Under the pieces are notes generated by a model. That model was not told the origin of the DNA. It worked only from the letters and a program-made list of their open reading frames with translations, and searched no databases. Below, piece by piece: positions 1 through 6,249 of a stretch of 8,421 bases of DNA. This DNA is from Bdellovibrionales bacterium. Lineage in GTDB: Bacteria > Bdellovibrionota > Bdellovibrionia > Bdellovibrionales > UBA1609. The translations under genes were made by a program, and so were the position numbers. Within the stretch, counting starts at the first letter, position 1. Each line of letters opens with the position of its first letter. The stretch lies in the NCBI GenBank assembly GCA_020435025.1, contig JAGRAG010000254.1, positions 1 to 8,421 of the forward strand, read 5' to 3'.

Positions 1-600
1 TATAAAAAGATTCGAAACCAAAAGTCCGTACAGTGTTGCAACCAGGGCAATGGCCATCTTGTAACCTGTCTGTTGCGGCGACAAACCCAAAGAAACCCCT
101 TTCATTAATTCAACCAGTCCGAATACAGTACCCGTTAATCCAAATGCTGGCGGATATTTTGCCAGTGAACGAATCGCATTCGCAATACTTTCATTTTGAT
201 TAGCAAATGTGTGAATTCTCTCCGACAAGATCGCTTCAATCTTTTCTGAGCTAAACCCTAAATGAATGAGCTCAAATCCTTCATTTAAAATACGATGATG
301 AAACTTATCAGGCCCCTTGACGGCTCCACGGTCCCCTTGAAGATGAGCCGACATCCTTTGTAAGCAGTGCTCGACAAAGTGAGACTCCTTCTGACCAAAG
401 TGAAACAACAATTTGCCAAAGTAAGAAAACAATGTTCGATACTGACTCCATGGCAACGTAATAACAGAGACCGCAAGCGTTCCACCCCAAACAATACTAA
501 AAGCAACAAAATCAAAAAATTGATCAGCACCTTGATTCAAATGATCCATAGCTAAGAACAAAGAAAGAGTTGCTATGCCAAGGCCAACTAAATAATTCAT
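1..600 (-). CDS. motA: Flagellar motor stator protein, MotA family (3' end outside window)
   Basis: Proton- or sodium-channel stator subunit that works with MotB in the inner membrane to drive flagellar rotation. The first 200 residues are visible and the frame runs open off the left edge. Hydrophobic segments lie at about 3-18, 30-50, 151-170 and 181-200, with a cytoplasmic loop at about 51-150, which is the MotA/TolQ/ExbB layout. Family signatures are IVWGGTLAV at 36-44, PPAFGLTGTVFGL at 150-162 (containing the proline conserved in MotA TM3), and MAIALVATLYGLLVSN at 182-197. The Trp in IVWGGT sits where a small or aliphatic residue is more usual. The ATG at 600 overlaps the stop of the upstream lipoprotein gene (ATGA), and GGAGAG lies 5 bases before it, so translation is probably coupled. 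The motif set fits MotA better than ExbB or TolQ. Several paralogous stators may exist in the genome, so the exact paralog is unknown. Confidence 0.88.
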   Translation of the reverse strand, partial: MNYLVGLGIATLSLFLAMDHLNQGADQFFDFVAFSIVWGGTLAVSVITLPWSQYRTLFSYFGKLLFHFGQKESHFVEHCLQRMSAHLQGDRGAVKGPDKFHHRILNEGFELIHLGFSSEKIEAILSERIHTFANQNESIANAIRSLAKYPPAFGLTGTVFGLVELMKGVSLGLSPQQTGYKMAIALVATLYGLLVSNLFI

Positions 601-1211
601 TGAGACTCTCCACTCGGCATTCTAAGTGATTTTAGCTTATTGACCATCCTCTGAGTTTCTATGCTATTTTGATTGAGCTCAAGGGATCTCGTATAGGAAT
701 CCAATGCTTGCGACAATTTCTGATTGAGATAGTACACATTTCCTAAAAGATCGTGCAGAGTGCTGATATCTGGATTTTCACTAATTAGATTTTCCAAAAG
801 AGATTCCGCCTTTTCGAATTTCTTTTGCTGTATAAGAAACATGACTTGCGCTACATTGCGGGTCACTTTTTCTAAATTCTGAACCTGCTGTTCGCAAGAA
901 AGCGTTTCCTCTTTTTGCAATTGAACAGATAAATCTACATACTCGGAAAATAACATGTGCGGGACATAGTAAGACTCTGGTTTATACCCCTCTTTCTCTA
1001 GTCGAATCTCCAACTGCGACTCACCTGTGGGATTTAAGAACTTAGTAGGTACATTGAGCGGAGTCATACCGACCTTCGTTTTCTGCTTATTGCCCTTAAC
1101 GACATAAATCGTGGCGCCTTCAGGGTTTGAGCGCAAATTCGTGTAACCATTGGCACAGCCAAAGACGGAAATCGAAATTAAAATGAGTGTTGAAAGTACA
1201 AAATATTTCAC
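597..1211 (-). CDS. Lipoprotein with PEGA-like domain and TPR repeats
   Basis: Predicted 204-residue lipoprotein. The N-terminus is a signal peptide ending in a lipobox, VFGC, with Cys19 as the lipidation site. The next residue is Ala, not Asp, which favours sorting to the outer membrane. Residues 28-37 (SNPEGATIYV), 48-55 (GMTPLNVP) and 67-99 match a PEGA domain, a small beta domain found in surface and cell-wall proteins. Residues about 121-183 form two TPR-like helical hairpins, including a 2nd repeat with LLGNVYYLNQKLSQALDSY, usually a protein-binding scaffold. The start is GTG at 1211, with AGAGGA 9 bases upstream; an in-frame stop further upstream rules out a longer protein. Its stop overlaps the motA start by four bases, so the two form one transcription unit. 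By inference it may help place or assemble the stator, but it could equally be a surface adaptor. No named family member was recognised. Confidence 0.85.
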   Translation of the reverse strand: MKYFVLSTLILISISVFGCANGYTNLRSNPEGATIYVVKGNKQKTKVGMTPLNVPTKFLNPTGESQLEIRLEKEGYKPESYYVPHMLFSEYVDLSVQLQKEETLSCEQQVQNLEKVTRNVAQVMFLIQQKKFEKAESLLENLISENPDISTLHDLLGNVYYLNQKLSQALDSYTRSLELNQNSIETQRMVNKLKSLRMPSGESQ

Positions 1212-1352
1212 AGTTCCTATTCCTCTAGAATTCTTATCGAAATCTTAAGGCAATAAGTTGATGAAACCTGGACGTTAGACGTATGGATTTTATGAGTCTA
1301 AGAACAAAACTAGACATTCAGAGAGCAAAGTTGAGTAACAAGAATCCGCTAA

Positions 1353-4300
1353 TTACCACCACTTTTTCACCATGCGAATAATATGGTTATTGCGATCGGC
1401 GATATACAAGTTTCCTTGAGAATCAAAAGTGAGACCATAAGGGGTCCATAAGGTACTCGATGTCGCAGGAACGCCTTCTTGTTCAACATTAGATTGATTG
1501 CCCGCTTTCGTTTGATCGCCATCGGGCCGTCCAGCTAACATAGTAATGGCTGGAATAGGATTGTCCCTGTTTTTACACTGAACATTGTGAGCACCACTCC
1601 AGCCATTGCTATTGTGCCCGCTGGTGTAGCAAACTTGGTTGTCAAAAGCGGCCACTCCATATCCATAGCCATCGCCACTAAAAATAGACCCAATTTGCCC
1701 TGTGCTAATGGTGATCCCAGAAATTGATACGTCGGCTCCAGAGAGATTCACATATTTGATTTTATTTGTTCCTTGATTGGTTTGGTCTGCAATAAATAAA
1801 TTTGTAGGATGTCTTGGGTCCATAATGATCGAAGACGGATTTCTTAAACGTACCGAAGTATTGGTCGCAAGTCCATTGACATCTCCAGCAGAACCACATG
1901 TTCCTATATATTGAGAAACCACTCCCGAGGGATCGACTTTTACGATGCAGTGATCGTTATATAATGAAATATACAAATTTGTTCCATCAGAAGCAATGCC
2001 TTCAGGCTGAGCCAAACGAGCTGCCGTAGCCGGTCCCATATCCCCAGAGTAGGAGTTACAGCCCAATATATAATTGCCGGCAATCGTGCTCACTCGCCCA
2101 CCAGAAATGGTCGTATTAAATAATGTGGAAGCCGCTCCACTACGGTTGTAGGCTCGAACCAAACAATTTCTATTCACTCCGTTGCCACCTTGTTTATCTG
2201 CAAATAACAGAGCGTTCCCATGAAGAACCAAACCGTGAGCTCCTTGAATATTTACATTTAAGGGGTCTTCATCTTCAATGTTGCCGGCACCAGAATTTCC
2301 TCTGCCCACAATGGTATTTTCTTCTCCCGTAGTCAAATTAACCGAACGAATTCTTTGGTTGCTGGAATCAGAGAAAACAATCGAATTATTAACACTATCA
2401 AATAAAATTTTTGTAGGATTATTCATTTTAACGGAAGAAGCTGGAGAATTGGAGCCACCATTAAATCCATATTTCTCTCCACCTCCAGCCAGAGTTGTTA
2501 AAGCTCCATCAGCCACAGAAATGTCTAGTTGACGAATTCGAAAGTTAAGACGGTCTGCTATGATCACCTTTGTACCAGAAGCGTCTACAGTGACTCCCCA
2601 GGGTTCATTGGTTGCATTGTTTTTTGCTGGACCTGACTCTCCCCCGTAACCTGCGGTAGTGGTCGAATTCCACACAAAGTCGCCTTGATAGGAGGCAACC
2701 AACTGGCCTCCAATAGTGATATCACTTGAATGATTATTAACATAGGTGATCCGATCATGATTTCGATTTGTTACAAACCATCCGTAAACATTCACTCCAT
2801 CGGATAAGACACTAAGTCCTCTGGGCTGATAAAGCTGCAGGCTCGCATAGGTGCCAGTATTTGAATTGCAGGACCCTCCGTTTGTGATCGTTTTTACTTG
2901 ACCAGAGTTTACGACCACAGTTCCGTTCATATAACTATAGTTACTTCCAGTATTATTTATAACACGTAGATGACATTTGCCACCGTAATCCGTGTAATAT
3001 ACAACTCCATTTGAATCGATAGACATCGCATAAGGATTGACTCCGCGAGCCGTTCCAATGGCACCATCATCCGAAGTTGTTCCTCCTCCTGCATTTCGAT
3101 TGGTTGTCCCAATCATGTAGTGGCCCGTCCAGTTGGCTGAATCTGCATCTGAAACATCAAACATCTTGACTTGATGGCCTCCATAAACGGCAACATACAG
3201 ATACTTTCGAGTCGGATCGTAAACAATATTTGCCGGATTTTGACATTTGTGAGTCGAGGCCAATCCACCATCATTGCCGCCCGGATCATTTCCGCTTCCA
3301 CTACACACATCGTGGTGAACCATACCTGAACTATCCACACGAACGACAGTATGATCGCTATAAAGTGAGACAAACAAATTTTCTCGAGCGGCATCCCAAG
3401 CCACCCCATAGGGGTTTCTAAGTTTATAACTATTATTAGATGCCCCGCTAGGTCCCACTCCAGTGGACCCATTCCCGATAATGGCGACAATTTGACCAGC
3501 CGCTATCGTTTTTCCCAATCGAGTGATACTTGAACCAGAGCGATTGTAAAACCAAACAACATGATTTTCATCATCAGTGATAAAAAGATTTCCGGAGCCA
3601 TCATCGATCACATCTGTCGGTCTCATCTTTACTTTTGTTCCATCTACGGACGGATAGAGCCCCTCTCCATAACCAGGTTTTCCGATAATGGTACAGATCT
3701 CACCGGATGAGAGCCCATTACATGCATCACTAAAATAATTGACATTCACATTCCATGACTGCTGAGCCGTTTCTGTTCCATCAGTTGCTGAAACTAAAAT
3801 CACATGGTTTCCAACTAAAGCCGACGAAGGTGAAAACACAGCCTGGTGTCCCGATGGAGTTGCTGAAGCAGCTAAACTGGAATGAGGATTCCCATCCAGA
3901 TACCAACTGTAGGTGATGGCATCGCCATTCCCATCGCTGGCATCAATGGCAAATGTCTTAAAACTTTGATAGTTTAATTTTGTAGTCACCCCTGGATTAG
4001 GGCTTGGATTTGTAAAAACGGGGGGCGCATTTCTTTTTACTTGAAAGTCATGAGTGTCCGAGCTATCAGCATCTGACACCACGGCAGTGAGAATGTGATT
4101 TCCTACAGACAGACTTGCTGCTGAAACCGTAATAAACGCGCTGTTTTCCCCGGGAATCGTCGTGCCATCTACTTTCCAAGAATAAGATAAAGGGGCTTTT
4201 CCAGAAGCACTTATTGAAAATAACTGACTCCCGGCACTGGGAATGATGATTGGAGATGTTGCTGGAGTGAAAGAATCAATATTTGCCACAGTTGGATTGT

Positions 4301-4997
4301 TCACGGTAATAGCCCAAGACGTAGAAACTTTGTCATATCCATCACTCACTTCAACAGATACTGTATTGGATCCCGCGACCGAACAAGGAGGCGAAAAAGA
4401 ATTTGTCGAGGTTCCACCTGTTCCTGAAATCGAAAAATAAGTCGCATGAGGAGCTCCATTTAAAAGCCACGTAAAAGTCAATCCATCTGAATTGACATCC
4501 GACGCGCTGACCGTCATGGCTAATGTGCCCGACCCGCATGATAGTGTATTTCCCGTGCTTGACGGTGTCGCTGCATCAATAACCGGTGGAGTGTTTTTTT
4601 CAATTGCAAAAATTTTGCTATCTTCTGACTGCGAATTGCTAGCGATAACCTCTAGCGTACTTGTTCCCGCAGGAGCTATGGCTCCGGAAAGGTCAAGGAA
4701 TGGGTCGGTTCCCGTTGAAAGGGTGCTGCCGTTGAGTTTCCAAACATACTCGACATCTCCTGAATGACTATTGACACTCACAACATAGGTCGTAACAGAA
4801 GAATTTGTAATTCGCACGGGATTTGTCGTTGGAGAGAAAGAGACCACTTTCACATCCTGTGTCTTAGTTCCAGTTTCATCTTGAGGACTATCTAAGAAAG
4901 AAAACTGCCCTTCATCACTACTTTTACATCCGCCGAGCCAAAGCGAAAAAAGTGACAAAACGATAACTAAACAAAAACTTAATTTATTCCGTTTCAA
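1353..4997 (-). CDS. Giant Ig-like / NHL-repeat beta-propeller lipoprotein
   Basis: Predicted 1214-residue surface or periplasmic lipoprotein. A signal peptide at 1-23 ends in the lipobox LGGC with Cys24 modified, followed by a polar, probably unstructured linker to about 48. Four Ig/PKD-like domains follow at about 48-133, 137-233, 237-320 and 325-420. Each carries an aromatic-Trp core motif (YVWKLNG, FTWLLNG, YSWKVDG, YSWYLDG). Residues about 430-1210 hold about twelve NHL-type blades of the form NPxGVxxDxxGNLYIADxxNHxIRxVD; the last, at 1183-1210, is close to consensus. Fourteen cysteines besides C9 and the lipid Cys fall into apparent pairs, suggesting disulfides. The start is TTG, with AAGGA 6 bases upstream and an in-frame TAA directly before the ribosome binding site, so no longer form is possible. 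NHL propellers usually bind protein, glycan or nucleic acid; the ligand here is unknown. Adhesion or prey/host contact is only an inference. Confidence 0.9.
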   Translation of the reverse strand: MKRNKLSFCLVIVLSLFSLWLGGCKSSDEGQFSFLDSPQDETGTKTQDVKVVSFSPTTNPVRITNSSVTTYVVSVNSHSGDVEYVWKLNGSTLSTGTDPFLDLSGAIAPAGTSTLEVIASNSQSEDSKIFAIEKNTPPVIDAATPSSTGNTLSCGSGTLAMTVSASDVNSDGLTFTWLLNGAPHATYFSISGTGGTSTNSFSPPCSVAGSNTVSVEVSDGYDKVSTSWAITVNNPTVANIDSFTPATSPIIIPSAGSQLFSISASGKAPLSYSWKVDGTTIPGENSAFITVSAASLSVGNHILTAVVSDADSSDTHDFQVKRNAPPVFTNPSPNPGVTTKLNYQSFKTFAIDASDGNGDAITYSWYLDGNPHSSLAASATPSGHQAVFSPSSALVGNHVILVSATDGTETAQQSWNVNVNYFSDACNGLSSGEICTIIGKPGYGEGLYPSVDGTKVKMRPTDVIDDGSGNLFITDDENHVVWFYNRSGSSITRLGKTIAAGQIVAIIGNGSTGVGPSGASNNSYKLRNPYGVAWDAARENLFVSLYSDHTVVRVDSSGMVHHDVCSGSGNDPGGNDGGLASTHKCQNPANIVYDPTRKYLYVAVYGGHQVKMFDVSDADSANWTGHYMIGTTNRNAGGGTTSDDGAIGTARGVNPYAMSIDSNGVVYYTDYGGKCHLRVINNTGSNYSYMNGTVVVNSGQVKTITNGGSCNSNTGTYASLQLYQPRGLSVLSDGVNVYGWFVTNRNHDRITYVNNHSSDITIGGQLVASYQGDFVWNSTTTAGYGGESGPAKNNATNEPWGVTVDASGTKVIIADRLNFRIRQLDISVADGALTTLAGGGEKYGFNGGSNSPASSVKMNNPTKILFDSVNNSIVFSDSSNQRIRSVNLTTGEENTIVGRGNSGAGNIEDEDPLNVNIQGAHGLVLHGNALLFADKQGGNGVNRNCLVRAYNRSGAASTLFNTTISGGRVSTIAGNYILGCNSYSGDMGPATAARLAQPEGIASDGTNLYISLYNDHCIVKVDPSGVVSQYIGTCGSAGDVNGLATNTSVRLRNPSSIIMDPRHPTNLFIADQTNQGTNKIKYVNLSGADVSISGITISTGQIGSIFSGDGYGYGVAAFDNQVCYTSGHNSNGWSGAHNVQCKNRDNPIPAITMLAGRPDGDQTKAGNQSNVEQEGVPATSSTLWTPYGLTFDSQGNLYIADRNNHIIRMVKKWW
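1368..3710 (-). repeat. About twelve NHL-type propeller blades
   Basis: Protein-level repeat covering residues about 430-1210. Blade cores were read by eye near residues 458-485, 527-556, 586-615, 653-680, 723-755, 797-826, 859-888, 918-950, 996-1022, 1052-1083, 1110-1142 and 1184-1210. Typical blade ends are NHVVWFYN, DHTVVRVD, NFRIRQLD, NQRIRSVN, DHCIVKVD and NHIIRMV. Blade 11 is degenerate. Twelve blades would fit two six-bladed propellers, but the exact count and closure need a structure prediction. Confidence 0.75.
3738..4865 (-). repeat. Four tandem Ig/PKD-like domains in the giant lipoprotein
   Basis: Protein-level repeat covering residues about 45-420. Each unit of about 85-100 residues has a central motif of aromatic-x-Trp-x-(L/V)-(N/D)-Gly, at residues 84-90, 175-181, 272-278 and 363-369. 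Each ends in a beta strand such as TVSVEVSDG or HVILVSATDG. The second and fourth units open with NTPPVI and NAPPVF-like linkers. Such arrays usually act as a rigid stalk that holds a distal domain away from the membrane, here the propellers. Confidence 0.75.
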
Positions 4998-5031
4998 ACT
5001 GAATCCTTAACCTTGCTTAAGTTCTTAATAC

Positions 5032-5039
5032 TTATCGGC
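5032..5039 (-). promoter_or_regulatory. Candidate sigma-28 (FliA) -10 box upstream of NHL lipoprotein
   Basis: The minus strand reads GCCGATAA, identical to the established FliA -10 consensus. A start about 7 bases downstream would give a leader of roughly 25-30 bases before the TTG, which accommodates the AAGGA ribosome binding site. The expected -35 (TAAAGTTT at a spacing near 11) is poorly matched; the closest stretch, TTAACTTT, sits too near. It therefore remains a candidate only. Confidence 0.3.
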
Positions 5040-5055
5040 TTAACTCAAAGTTAAG
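5039..5055. repeat. Inverted repeat CTTAAC-N5-GTTAAG
   Basis: Perfect 6-base arms around a 5-base centre. It abuts the GCCGATAA box and occupies the spacer/-35 zone of that putative promoter, which is where an operator would act. It is also part of a cluster of five CTTAA/TTAAG sites between 5006 and 5055. Confidence 0.5.
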
Positions 5056-5069
5056 GTAAGAATCTTATC

Positions 5070-5089
5070 CAATTTTATGAGTAAAATTG
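5070..5089. repeat. Inverted repeat, 8-base arms with 4-base loop
   Basis: The arms CAATTTTA (5070-5077) and TAAAATTG (5082-5089) are perfect complements around TGAG. Neither strand has a T-run after it, so it does not look like an intrinsic terminator. A protein-binding dyad upstream of the lipoprotein gene is the simpler reading. Its length makes it the least likely of the four dyads to be chance, although AT-rich sequence makes such palindromes commoner. Confidence 0.55.
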
Positions 5090-5119
5090 AGACTATGATT
5101 TGTATTTAATAAATTCGTA

Positions 5120-5133
5120 TCATTTTGAAATGA
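5120..5133. repeat. Inverted repeat TCATTT-TG-AAATGA
   Basis: A compact perfect dyad of 6+2+6 bases, about 123 bases upstream of the NHL lipoprotein start. The shape suits a helix-turn-helix dimer site, but no regulator is encoded in the window to link it to. Confidence 0.4.
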
Positions 5134-5154
5134 AAACTGCTTGATCGATCTAAA

Positions 5155-5169
5155 GGAATGTTTCATTCC
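5155..5169. repeat. Hairpin GGAATG-TTT-CATTCC
   Basis: Perfect 6-base stem with a 3-base loop, about 145 bases past the stop of the 257-residue protein gene. On the minus strand only TTT follows the stem, so it would be a weak terminator for that gene at best. It could also be a fourth regulatory dyad. Confidence 0.35.
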
Positions 5170-5313
5170 AGAACAACCTCTGCTCCAGGGAGAAGACGAG
5201 TCTCATCCTAGTCGAATGTTCCATATCCACATAGACATCACTTAATAATCATCCAAATAGGGTTACACGATATGAGACTGCTATCTTAACTCTTCTAGTC
5301 GATGAGATACCTT

Positions 5314-6087
5314 TTAGTTACGAAACGTATCCAGGTCCTCTACCCGCAGTGATGGTTGAACATTCATCTCTTCCAGTGAGGATATGATCAGCTGGATCTG
5401 TTCTGGATGATTATAAAAGTAGCGCGCCAAAGTTGGCTCAACAACAGAGCGGGCAAATTCACCATCAAACTGACTCACAAGACCTAGGCTTCGTCCCCAA
5501 GACTCAGTACTAAAAGACCAATTTTTAACCTTTACGTTTTTTGAATCTTCATAACCAAAAACCGATAGGGCCACAATTTTTCTGATTTCAATATCTACAA
5601 ACAAAGTACCTACAACTTCTAAGGTTCCTTGTTGAGCGCCATTTTTATAGTATCGAAGGTCTGTTACAAAATTAACACCAATGAGCTTCCGGTCATGCCC
5701 AACAACATAGGAAGGACTTGTGCTGTCTAAATCTGTATGTCGAACAATCAACCAGTTGAGAGATTGTGGACGGATGTCTTTAGATACTTTTCCCCAGTCA
5801 ATGGCATCTAAATAATAAGATTTTCGAGTCACCACATTGGGACGCCCTTCTTGTCCTTCTTTGTAGCTGATAATCTCGACATCCTGGTTTTGAATCCGAA
5901 CATATCGTGGGTTGCTCACACGCAAATCATTGTGGTCGATCTGTTCCCCATCTAGCAGTTCTACACTCCCGGCCTCGGCTCCTAAAAGCTGAATTCCTTG
6001 AAAAAATCGATCTTCAACCTGAGCCTGCTCTGCAAAACTTGGGATAGTTAGAAAAATGGAAACCAGCAAAACACTTAGAAAGCGCAT
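5314..6087 (-). CDS. Exported protein of unknown function (257 aa)
   Basis: Not recognised as any named family. A clear signal peptide, MRFLSVLLVSIFLTIPSFA, ends at residue 19 with an AxA-like SFA cleavage site followed by EQA. There is no lipobox, no other membrane segment and no cysteine, so a soluble periplasmic or secreted protein is predicted. The mature part is mixed alpha/beta, with strand-like stretches at 62-76, 111-117, 137-147 and 154-177, and an acidic helical tail at about 229-252. No catalytic motif is evident. The ATG at 6087 has TAGGAG 5 bases upstream, and a TATAAT-type box lies about 40 bases before the start, so it is probably transcribed on its own. Gaps of 162 bases to mpl and 316 bases to the lipoprotein gene argue against a tight operon. 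Confidence 0.8.
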   Translation of the reverse strand: MRFLSVLLVSIFLTIPSFAEQAQVEDRFFQGIQLLGAEAGSVELLDGEQIDHNDLRVSNPRYVRIQNQDVEIISYKEGQEGRPNVVTRKSYYLDAIDWGKVSKDIRPQSLNWLIVRHTDLDSTSPSYVVGHDRKLIGVNFVTDLRYYKNGAQQGTLEVVGTLFVDIEIRKIVALSVFGYEDSKNVKVKNWSFSTESWGRSLGLVSQFDGEFARSVVEPTLARYFYNHPEQIQLIISSLEEMNVQPSLRVEDLDTFRN

Positions 6088-6124
6088 ATCTACTCCTAAA
6101 ACCTCATATTTTTAAAACGTTGAG

Positions 6125-6135
6125 ATTATATTATA
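6125..6135 (-). promoter_or_regulatory. Candidate -10 promoter element for the 257-aa exported protein
   Basis: The minus strand carries two overlapping TATAAT hexamers (6135-6130 and 6130-6125) in an A/T-rich stretch. A start around 6118 would leave a leader of about 30 bases containing the TAGGAG ribosome binding site. No good TTGACA-like -35 sits at 16-18 bases, so the assignment rests on the -10 match and its position. Confidence 0.4.
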
Positions 6136-6249
6136 AAAATAGAATAAATGGCTACATCCTCAGAAAGATTCCTCCCTGAACAGACTTTGTTTTAAAAAGT
6201 TTGGAAATGGTTTCAAAAAGCCATGAAGATGACTATAAGTTCAACACAC

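Larger units (their letters stand above)
4998..5313. other. Non-coding, dyad-rich intergenic region
   Basis: This 316-base gap lies between the 257-residue exported protein gene and the giant NHL lipoprotein gene. No convincing protein, tRNA or intrinsic terminator was seen. The half next to the lipoprotein gene is AT-rich and holds four perfect short inverted repeats plus a GCCGATAA box. The half next to the exported protein gene holds dispersed direct and inverted repeats (CTAGTCGA twice, TCTCATC/GATGAGA, AGTCTCAT/ATGAGACT). The likely content is the promoter and control region of the lipoprotein gene, with the 3' untranslated region of the gene before it. Confidence 0.6.

Noticed and set aside
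367..555. Plus-strand open frame of 62 codons opposite the MotA-type gene.
   Set aside because: It lies wholly antisense to a confident MotA coding frame, and the encoded peptide is basic and low in complexity with no recognisable motif.
1275..1301. Inverted repeat TTAGAC-N15-GTCTAA between the two lipoprotein genes, as a terminator for the giant gene.
   Set aside because: The stem is only six bases with a 15-base loop and no T-run on the minus strand. It does not meet the pattern of an intrinsic terminator.
3113..3490. 125-codon minus-strand frame inside the giant lipoprotein gene.
   Set aside because: It is an out-of-frame shadow of the NHL region, which reads as clear blades in the main frame. 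It has no ribosome binding site or domain signature.
5200..5313. Possible tRNA-like segment (GTCGAATGTTCC resembles a T-arm).
   Set aside because: No acceptor stem, D-arm or anticodon arm can be drawn around it on either strand.
6180..6230. Possible terminator after mpl formed by ATGG/CCAT arms and neighbouring T and A runs.
   Set aside because: The pairing is interrupted after four bases and is not followed by a clear T tract on the minus strand. The T-rich look comes from general AT richness.
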